This document shows, piece by piece, positions 10,911-18,303 of a stretch of DNA of 32,808 nt. Position numbers and translations under genes: made by a program. Numbering within the stretch: position 1 is the stretch's first letter; each line of letters begins with the position of its first letter. The notes below the pieces were generated by a model. It had not been told where the DNA came from, made no database searches, and was given only the letters and a program-made list of their open reading frames with translations. The DNA is from Asparagopsis taxiformis (taxonomy: Eukaryota; Rhodophyta; Florideophyceae; Bonnemaisoniales; Bonnemaisoniaceae): assembly GCA_030407315.1 (NCBI GenBank), contig JALQPE010002856.1, positions 1-32,808 of the forward strand. Direction: 5' to 3'.

Positions 10911-12145
10911 CGTGGTTACGCTGTACACGATAATTACGACGAGTGCAACGAGCACGACGACGAGAGCCACGCGGGCAAAACGGAACAAGAGAACGAAAGG
11001 AACGGAGGTAGTAGTACCCAGCGGGGGAAGAGGATAAGGGAGAACGAAGAAGGCAACGGCCTGGATGACGACGGTGAGAGGAAGGGTGAGCGACGATCGC
11101 TATCACGTTAAGCCGCCGCTTAAATATCCTTCGGACGACCGTTGTCGACATGCCCGCTGGCAGATTCACGAAAAGGCCGCGGCCTGCGCTCGTATCGCGC
11201 TGAATTGACGCACACCCGCGTGGTGGAATTGGACACTGCATCCGTTGCAGGAAAACGCCTAAGCGAGGCATTGACGTACGACGCCAACGGGCGGGCCGCG
11301 ATGATTACGAAAGAGCCGGAGCGCACGCGCGCGCTCCGGCGCCGTGGCGATCCGATCAGCCAACCGGGCCATGTACGTTTCAACGAGATTTTTCGGGACA
11401 ACTGCCACGTCCGCAGTTGTACCCGAAAAGGCGCCACGGCCCCGTGTCTCAGGCGCGTCCTGACGGGCCTCGCGTGGCCGGGACGTCCACGTGTGGGGGT
11501 GGGGCTGTGTAGTATACGTGGCAATTCCGAAATTGCAAATATTTACGTTTTCCGCGGAATTCGAATTTCGCCGGATACGACCGGCGACAGCAATGAACGA
11601 ACATTGCTGGCGCATGCGCGCGCGCAACCTGCACACGTGTGCAACGAACGTATTGGCAACGGCCAACGGACCAACGGGTCCCTACGTGTGACCCACAAGG
11701 TCCCTTCCCATTCGGGGACGTTACGAGCAGTGTTTACACTGTAAAGCGATGCCATCGTGGCCATATAGGTATTGGCATCGTGCCGGGAGGGAAAGGGGAC
11801 AAGACAACGATCGAGCAACGGCTCTAGTCTACGACTGACTTCTACGTTTACGTTTACGTTTGGCCTAACGAGGCTTCGTCTCCGTCGAGCTGCGTACTCC
11901 CTACCCATCGCCGCACGTAAGGCTGATTGCGTGTAGTGCCTCCGGGCTTGGTCGAGAGCGCCTCCGGTGACGTACCACCTCGTTTGCTAACGTAATCCTC
12001 GCGTGGATTGTTGCGTCGTGACGCTCGTGTCTACTCGCTAACCACTCTACCTTCTACCGTTCTAACAATACAGTCAAACACCAGCGGGTGGACTGCTCGT
12101 TTCGTTTCGTAAGGACAGCGTGTCCACTGGCTCGTACCAGCTACT
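10911..12145. other. Structured region upstream of aORF, probably containing the 3' LTR of element A
   Basis: No convincing coding frame. It contains unusually strong hairpins: a 10-bp stem at 11315-11340 (loop ACGCGC), a 16-bp stem with one bulge at 11390-11429 (loop CACGTCC), 11569-11586 (loop ATACGA), 11588-11609 (8-bp stem, loop AACGAA), 11653-11666 and 11668-11681 (loops AACG). ACGTTT occurs three times in a row at 11844-11861. By position this should hold the 3' LTR, but no LTR border can be proven. Confidence 0.5.
11119..11127 (-). promoter_or_regulatory. TATA-like box upstream of aORF (left copy)
   Basis: ATATTTAAG on the - strand, about 210 bases upstream of the aORF start codon, in otherwise GC-rich DNA. 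The same box is kept in the right copy at 25427-25435. The position fits a core promoter for the antisense transcript, but there is no transcript evidence. Confidence 0.3.
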
Positions 12146-12560
12146 ACGTCTAACGAACTATCGTTCCACAATCACCCTTAGAGGAAAATCCACCAGGGCG
12201 ACACACGAGCCAACGGTGGCTAGGTCGGATCACGGAAACAGGCGGGCGTTTTAGCGGTTAGTCAACTCAGAACGGACGGCGCGACACACGGTGTATGTCG
12301 GTTCCGAGCACTCACGCTTAGACGAAACTGTTGACCTTGATCAGCCTCACACGCGTAGACGTCGTGTTGGCGTTCCGTGGTAACCCGGGGACCACGGTAC
12401 GTTACGCACCCACGCTGTGATGCGGAACGGAACAATCCCTAAGACGGAAACGATTGATACGAGTGTCGTAAACGGTGCGTCACCTCCAGGGTTAACTTGG
12501 ATCGGTACCTTAGAGGGGGTTGTTCCCTTTTACTCACTGGAGAAGGGTCACTACTTGTAA
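12146..12560. other. Gene-free junction between element A and the central region
   Basis: No coding frame I can support. A 7-bp stem CCGTGGT/ACCACGG lies near 12,377-12,400. Immediately after the end of the inverted-repeat arm there is a weak further match (GTTCCACAA near 12,171) to the other flank, after which the two sides differ. It could be an LTR remnant of either element. Confidence 0.4.
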
Positions 12561-15500
12561 TTGCGTACCGGGGCCGAGTGGTCCGTCCCGAGGGCCCAAT
12601 GGGGCGGGCCGCGCCGGCGGCCGCGGTGGTATTGCAATACGTGTACTACGACCAATAACCCTACACGTGGCGCTCGCCATGCTCGCATGTGCGCCCGCCA
12701 ATTCTACATAATTTCGAAAATTTCCAAATTACGCAAGGAAACTGCTGGTTTCGAAACGATAGCTACTGGCGGATGCATTGAGTGCTCGCCCGTTTCAGCT
12801 CTTGTCCCACATTCCCCCTTCCCAGTCTTCGAGCCCCTGCGAGTGCACATCATCCCATACCCGCGCACCCGGGTTGCATCGAGCGTATTCGACACACCTT
12901 TCGACTTGCGAGACTTGGGAACCACGCCTGAAAGAATGTCGGAGACACGCCTTACTGACCCATGTGATCCAGCTGGTTCTCGTCCAGTGGCCTCCCAGTC
13001 TGTACCCGTCGGGGACGGCTGTGTACGCACGCCCGCGACTCTCAGGGGTGAGACTATTTCGCCGGAGCGGGAGGGGTCGCGTGCGCGATCCGCGGCCCCC
13101 TGTCAACACGTGGAGCCGGTGGCAACAAAATCGGCTCTCCCGCCGTCCAGCAGCGTCACAACGCGAGAGGTGCTCCTTTCCTCAAAGGGTATAAGTGCGG
13201 AGGTCGACAAACCTGTGTCGAATACCCGCCTCCACGACACTCAAGACAACCCCTGGTCGGGTGCTTTTGAGACTTCCGCCCCTGTCGACACTCGAGTTCG
13301 TGTTCGTAGCCAACAAGACTGCGATCGCAGTCTTGTTGGCTAAGTCGATATTCCGCCCAGTCAACCTCAGCAAGAGACCCCGCTCCCCTCTTCTCGCGTT
13401 GACAACCCCGCGAATCCGATACCGGCGCGCCCGGTACACCGTGTGGTGACGCCCATTCGGGTCCCGAAGTCCGAAATCCCCGTGACTCGGATTACCGGCA
13501 GGAACGAGCCGCCGAATAGGATGTGGTTGGACAATGTGGTGGCGGCCTTGTCGACTCCACCGAATGAGGACGAACTCCTTACAGAACTCCGAAACCGGAT
13601 GGCATGCTTGGATGACGCCGCCCGTCGTCGGGTTCTCGCTCGGATGGGGGATGGGGCTCCCCCACGGGTGAGCTCAAGTCGGGGAGATGGATCATCCGCT
13701 CCAATTTCCGCTGTTACCGATAACCGGAACTTCGCGGCGGAAAAGGTACGAAGGTTGCAAAGATTGGTGTTCGACCGGTACACCGATGCGTTCGGTCGCG
13801 ACCTTCAGCGTAACCCTCCGTATTTGCCGTATGAGAGTTATCTCACTCTTTCTCCCGTGAGGCCGATACTCCGGCGTTTTGCGCATTTGGCTCGAGCGCG
13901 TGGCATGTCCTTTGCCAATGAGGTCATGCTCCGTCGGACGGAGTATGGGACCTTTCGCGCAATGATTCCCACGGAGTGTCCGGTCGACACATATAGCGTG
14001 ACTCAGCCCGGTGACGTCCCCTTCATCCGGTTCATATCATGCCTGATTACCGAATACGAGAACGGCGTCCTCGTCGATGATTACCAGGACGTGGACGTGC
14101 GGCTTTTGCCGCCTGACGCGGGTTTTTTCCCGCGCCCTGGATGGACGGCCGTTGGCCCATAGAGTTGCAAACAGAGCAGCGGCGTACATTTCCGCATTCG
14201 CGTAGCCCAGACGCTGCACCCGGTTCGCGCGACCGGCACGTCATCATGACGTTCAAGGACGTCGAGTTCCACCAAATGTCCAGCGGGGACCGTCATAAGT
14301 TTTTACGCTCCCATCCCTCAGTGGATGATGATGACCCCGGCGGAGATTACGATGCCCATGCCATTTGTGTATCGTTACGCGACTTCTCATCTTATGTCGC
14401 CGAGCCCGCTAGCTACCGTTCTGGACAAGATAGCACTAACCGAGTGGGTGTGCCGGTATGTCACGACCTGGTTGGAGGTCATGTTGCGCTCGAGAAGAAT
14501 GCACGAGATGCCCGCTGTCGTGGTCGATGGTATTCGGATGTTAGGCCTCGAGGCGCCGTTGCGCCCGTCTGGGTACGAGGCGCCTGAGTTTCCGCCGTTT
14601 ATCCGCGAGCCGATAAGTGTAGTGCGCCTCACTCAACTGGTAAATGACCACAATTGGTGGGACTGGTGTGCAACCCGGCACATTTATTTGCCTCACACAT
14701 TAGGTGTTACTACGAAGTGGGTGCCCTTATATCTTGAAACGGTAGACATCCACGTCGGATCTGACTTGTTGGGGATGTCGCTTGATGTGGAAGTCCCTGT
14801 GGCACTAATGCGTGAAGCAGGTCTGACGAAGGTGGCCGAACATTTCGAGGCCGGACATTACGATCGTGCGAGTTTTGCGCCATTTGATACATCGTACCAA
14901 GTGTTTGATGACTGCTCCCGACGTGGGACACAGTTTGGCTGCTCAGGAACAGCTTCAAGAAGCTCAACAGTCACTGGCTACCGCTCAGACGACAATCCGC
15001 GTCCTCAAGGGGAACGAGAATAGCGCCTGTGAGGCCAAACGAGCGGCCTTAGTGGCCAAGGCCATTTCGGAGGCTGAAATTGTTGCGCTTAAGCGTCAGT
15101 TGGGGAACCATTCTCGTGAGTTGGACGTGGCCCGGGAGGAGCTCACGACTTTCCGCTCCAAGTTAGTGATGAGCATGGACGTGCTGGCGAAGGTGCGATC
15201 CTTGTTACGCCATGGTTCTCGGGTCAACGAGGATTTACGCTCATTGTTAGAGGCACAATTACCCGCGGCTATGCGTAAAGGCACAGTGCGGTCTCCTCCT
15301 TCCGACCCGGAGATGCATCCTTCCCCAGCTACTTCCACACCCGCAAAGGAGGCAACAAATCTGCCTCTGAGTGGCGGTGAACGCGATCCTTCTTTGCCCA
15401 CGCTGCTGGCTGACTCAACTCAGCGCCCCCTTTTGCCTGATAACAGCGGTGAGACGGATTTGAATATCCCGGATCCTCATGCCGCGTCCGAAAAAGTAAT

Positions 15501-15711
15501 TAACGTAGCCGAGAGCGAGCGGGACAGTTCGGACTCTCCCGTTATATCGCGTACGCGTAAGCGTTCCCGCAGTGGGGTTGAATACAGTCCCCCAGGGCGT
15601 TCGCGCAAGCGCGGTGGTACCGTTGGTGGGACGGCGTCTCGCGGCGGTACCCCTCGTACTCGTAACTCGCGGCGCACTACTCGTGGTGCGACGCGTAGCG
15701 GTCGTAGTTAA
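12561..15711 (+). pseudogene. aORF-like gene of the central element, broken by stops and a frameshift
   Basis: One frame runs from about 12,561 to 15,023, interrupted only by TAA at 13341-13343, TAG at 14160-14162 and TGA at 14247-14249. Near 14,905-14,940 it shifts by one base and ends at 15711. The middle part aligns, nearly without gaps, with the aORF of element A in spacing of aromatic and hydrophobic residues: SFYAPIP against ELYFPPLP, and the helix-rich block YRYATSHLMSPSPLATVLDK against the VVHYFTDAV block. A coiled-coil candidate follows (about 14,940-15,200, EQLQEAQQSL to VLAKVRSLL). The C-terminus is very basic and rich in R, S, G and T (RTRKRSRSG), as the A gene is at its end. The homology is inferred by eye and remote. 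The likely start codon is unclear. Confidence 0.5.
13307..13342. repeat. Perfect 36-bp palindrome inside the aORF-like gene
   Basis: Eighteen bases beginning TAGCCAACAAGACT are followed directly by their exact reverse complement, centred on GCGATCGC (13321-13328), with no spacer. The right half creates the in-frame TAA at 13341-13343 that breaks the gene, and the same frame continues immediately afterwards. Confidence 0.9.
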
Positions 15712-15885
15712 CTTAGGTCTTGGCGTGAATGTAGTTTGACTCTCCGTGTAAATTGACCCTTCCTTTGTTTCGAGTCCTTCGTCGGAGGGGAGACTTTACT
15801 CCCCCTTGGGTATCTTCATAATACCCTCAGGAGTTATTGAATCCAGCTGGATAAAAACCCCACGGTATGGGGAAACCTTGATGGA
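15712..15885. other. Short gene-free stretch between aORF-like gene and polymerase fragment
   Basis: No gene is seen. A GGGTAT/ATACCC stem-loop lies near 15,808-15,826 and a CCCC/GGGG stem with an ACGGTAT loop near 15,857-15,871. The boundary between element and host-like DNA must fall in or near here but has no visible signature. Confidence 0.4.
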
Positions 15886-16344
15886 TTCCGTGATTTGTTA
15901 ACTCAAAGAGCGTCATTTTAGCTGTGAGACCGTCTGGCGATGGCGTGTGATTTGCACACACTGCATGTCTGTGAACGGTGTAGCAGCTTGTTGTCGCCAA
16001 TGGCGGAGACTGCGCACGTTAGAGAAGTGCGAGAACCGGACATCTATTGCATGGTATGCAAGGACAAGTCAGATGTACCACGCGTCGCAATTCCATATTC
16101 ATTAAGGTATCTTGCTATTGAACTGGCGACTATGAACATCAGAAAAGTGTTGGCGCTTTGTGAAGTCGACCTGGTACTGAGTTGCAGTCGTATCCATAGG
16201 TATTGGAGGCGCGAGATAAAGTCAAATATCATCACACTCTACCCCCCTTTTGAACTCTGTTACTCGCTAATACGAGAAACGAGCGAGTCGAGAACACATT
16301 ACCAGATCGTTTCGCTGCCCCAGCACATTCTTGCAAAGCAGTAA
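15886..16344 (+). pseudogene. C-terminal fragment of RNA polymerase I second-largest subunit-like protein
   Basis: The clear part starts at 15,928 with DRLAMACDLHTLHVCERC and SLLSP, then a second cysteine pair YCMVCKDK, then PRVAIPYSLRYLAIELATMNIRK. This is the C-terminal zinc ribbon and final helix of second-largest RNA polymerase subunits; ERCSSLLSP and ELATMNIR resemble the Pol I type (RPA2/RPA135) most. Reading upstream in the same frame gives FRDLLTQRASF, then TAG (15919-15921), one codon, then TGA (15925-15927), then DRL: two stops in an otherwise conserved stretch. About 60 residues after the usual end are extra before the stop at 16344. The rest of the roughly 1,100-residue protein is absent, so this is a relic unless an intron or assembly error hides more. 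Confidence 0.7.
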
Positions 16345-16512
16345 TCAAATGGGGTCTCTCGCACCAACTTGAGAAGCTTCATCCGTTGGGGCACGAGCGA
16401 GGAGTTTGTCAATGTCATCAACTTCCAGAACTTTCTTCTCTTCTGCCGTCTCATCCTTTTCATCGTCTGCCGCACTATGCGCGGTGGGAGCACTGGCATT
16501 ACTTTCATCCGG

Positions 16513-17080
16513 CTACTCGAATTCCACCTTTCCATACCCGGCTACGCGCACAAAGCCCCTGTCGAATGGCAGTGCCGGGTTGCCATTAATAAGCATGAAC
16601 CGATTTGTGGGCGCCGGTCGCACGAGTCGCAATATAGCAATGTCGAGCTTGCGCGTATCGTCGGTGTATTTCAGGTGATTGATGGCGAGATTAATGCCAA
16701 TGACAGTGCCGTCCACCTCAGTTTTGCGAGGGGCCCAATTCCCCCACCCATGTCGTGTCAAATTCGCAATGTGCGGCGGATAGCACACATCGCGCGGAGA
16801 TGAGACTGCCAGTGCGCACCGAGAAGTCGGACAAAAGCGACACGAGCATGTCGTTCAACGACCGCGACGTCGTCAGATCGCCGCCGACGATGCGAGGTGC
16901 AACGGCCCGTTGCGATGCAAGCTTGTAGTCGGCGCGAATTTGGTGTGACACCGTGGCATTGGCTTGTTGGTCAGTCGGGCGTATGACGGGACATTGCACA
17001 CTCCGGCTCAGGTCCGGGATGGATGCCGCGTGAACGGCGTGGAGCAGCAGCACATGGAAGAGTATTTGCAGGAATTTCAT
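16513..17080 (-). pseudogene. Secreted trypsin-like serine protease, frameshifted and truncated
   Basis: It starts at ATG 17080-17078 with a signal peptide (MKFLQILFHVLLLHAVHA). After a propeptide comes RIVGGDLTTSRS, the activation site of trypsin-type (S1) proteases. LISARCVLSAAHC carries the catalytic His at about residue 105. The frame ends at 16718, but the homologous text goes on one frame over: TEVDGTVIGINLAINHLKY, DIAILRL with the catalytic Asp, and VRVAGYGKVE. After the stop at 16513 an acidic, S/A-rich stretch follows; no GDSGGP serine motif is found, so the last catalytic residue is missing. In oomycetes such proteins include glucanase-inhibitor relatives without activity, but that assignment is not supported here. 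Confidence 0.7.
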
Positions 17081-17399
17081 GTAGGTGTGCGCGTACGGTG
17101 ATGGGCTGTTGGTTCAGCTGGGGCTGGTGTGGGATTGGTGGTTAAGTAGATCGTAGAGAAGGGATTACATTGAGATGTATGCTGCTTGCACACAAAAACC
17201 ACGTAACATAAACGCTAGAAACCCAATGTATGTCGCAACAATGCCGTCAATAGATAGTCTGGATTCCCACTACCTCTCGTTTACCGCATCCCGCTTTGAC
17301 AACTACGAAGCCATAACACCGATAGCAGTCCGTACTGCCACAGCAACAAGAGCCCACTACGGACCACTTCGCACCATGTGAGCAAACACGTTCGCTTCG
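17081..17399. other. Intergenic stretch between protease and bestrophin-like gene
   Basis: No gene is supported. A 68-codon open frame on the + strand at 17175-17381 has no recognisable features. The part just above 17,080 would be the promoter side of the protease on the - strand; no clear core element is visible. Confidence 0.4.
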
Positions 17400-18303
17400 T
17401 CATCGCCTGCTTTGGACCGGAGAATCGCGGTATTGGGTTCTCAGTAAGTTATTTGCGTCAACTTCTTCTGAGAATGCTGCTAAATTGTATCGATCTTGCA
17501 CTTTCTTGCCTATAAGATGAGAACCAATTCGAGCTTGTCCATCGGCTAGAGATTCATATACATGGTGGGTGTAAACCCAATTTGCAGACTGCACAGCTTC
17601 AACCAATCTTTCAGTCGACTCTGTCATCATTGTGTCCGCAGGTATGTCAAGGTCATCTTCACCAACTGGCTCTACTAACGTTGTTTGCAAGCGATTCCAC
17701 AGCAAGAATTCCGTGGGCAATAATCGGGGCCCAAAGAATGGCGAAGAATCCAGTCTGCGAAGTCATGCTGGATGGTAGCAGAATCAACCAAAGATAGGTG
17801 AAAATCCTTTGATGATTGGTGTAACTTTGTACGACTGGGAACCTCTTGATGTTTTTCAGCTTGCTCACGATGTAGCCGAGCATGTAGAATCGGATATAAA
17901 CTGTGACCATGAGTGGTAGTGGTACATGTGGTTGCAGATCTGAACTAATTACGCATTCTGAGTAATCTTGACTTGTTATCAAACGCTCTTCCTCGCTTTG
18001 CCTGGTACCAAGATGATCTCTCAGAAATAAGGGTACGTGCATCAAATGCGCAAATATCCTTTCCTTGTCATTCTTGAGCCACGTACTGGCTTGATATCCA
18101 GTCATTACTTCCATAATGATCGACCTCAGTTCTTTTTCAAGCTTCGATATAAGTGCTCTGGCATTCTGGTACCTGCCCATCGCATCTGAAGCTCGGAAAG
18201 ACGGAATCAAAAAGAGTGCAAACCCAATCTCAAGTAGGATACCATTGTCAATATCTACCGGACTGCACCACTCATTGCCTCCTTTGTTTCTTCGATCATT
18301 ATC
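17400..18303 (-). pseudogene. Second bestrophin-type (RFP-TM) domain
   Basis: Reads LLEIGFALFLIPSFRASDAMGRYQNARAL, like the F-R-x-N-x-A-x-x-R-W region after the first membrane helix of bestrophin-type anion channels. Then come membrane-prone segments (PLMVTVYIRFYMLGYIV, IFTYLWLILLPSS, GFFAILWAPIIAHGILAVE). After a frameshift near 17,660-17,720 it ends with LVEPVGEDDLDIPAD, matching the family signature of an acidic E-P-F-G-x-D-x-x-D-L-P-x-D type. The preceding domain is joined in the same frame through a single TAG at 18304-18306. A plain chloride-channel role would be usual for the family; this copy is interrupted. Confidence 0.6.

Larger units (their letters stand above)
1..12145 (+). mobile_element. 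Ty3/gypsy retroelement A, left copy (5' end outside window)
   Basis: Gag, protease, reverse transcriptase, RNase H, integrase and chromodomain follow in the Ty3 order on the + strand (1-6,395). A 2.3 kb spacer, a convergent antisense gene (10,910-8,682) and about 1.2 kb of structured DNA follow. The right limit is set where similarity to the inverted second copy stops, just after a GCTCGTACCAGCTACT stretch near 12,145. The gag frame is open through base 3, so the 5' LTR and leader lie left of the window. The 3' LTR should lie within about 11,000-12,145, but its borders cannot be seen without the 5' partner. The chromodomain places it near the chromoviruses; the antisense gene is not part of the standard Ty3 plan. 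Confidence 0.85.
3744..12145 (+). repeat. Left arm of an 8.4 kb inverted repeat
   Basis: Matches the reverse complement of 24,410-32,808 base for base over long stretches. Corresponding positions add to about 36,555 (for example the pol stop at 6393 with 30162, and the aORF start at 10910 with 25644). Differences are mostly one- or two-base indels, with local substitutions, for example four within about 45 bases near 7,590-7,640. The arms are separated by about 12.3 kb of different DNA. Confidence 0.9.

Noticed and set aside
10327..11037. A 236-codon open frame on the + strand over the antisense gene (and its mirror at 26,227-25,517)
   Set aside because: It is the reverse shadow of the A/P/S/T-rich N-terminus of the antisense gene; its composition is explained by complementarity and it has no features of its own.
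11844..11861. Triple ACGTTT as a telomere-type repeat
   Set aside because: Only three units, not a known telomere unit of stramenopiles or fungi, and altered in the right copy.
17175..17381. Small + strand open frame of 68 codons
   Set aside because: No homology, signal peptide or neighbours that support it; its length is expected by chance.
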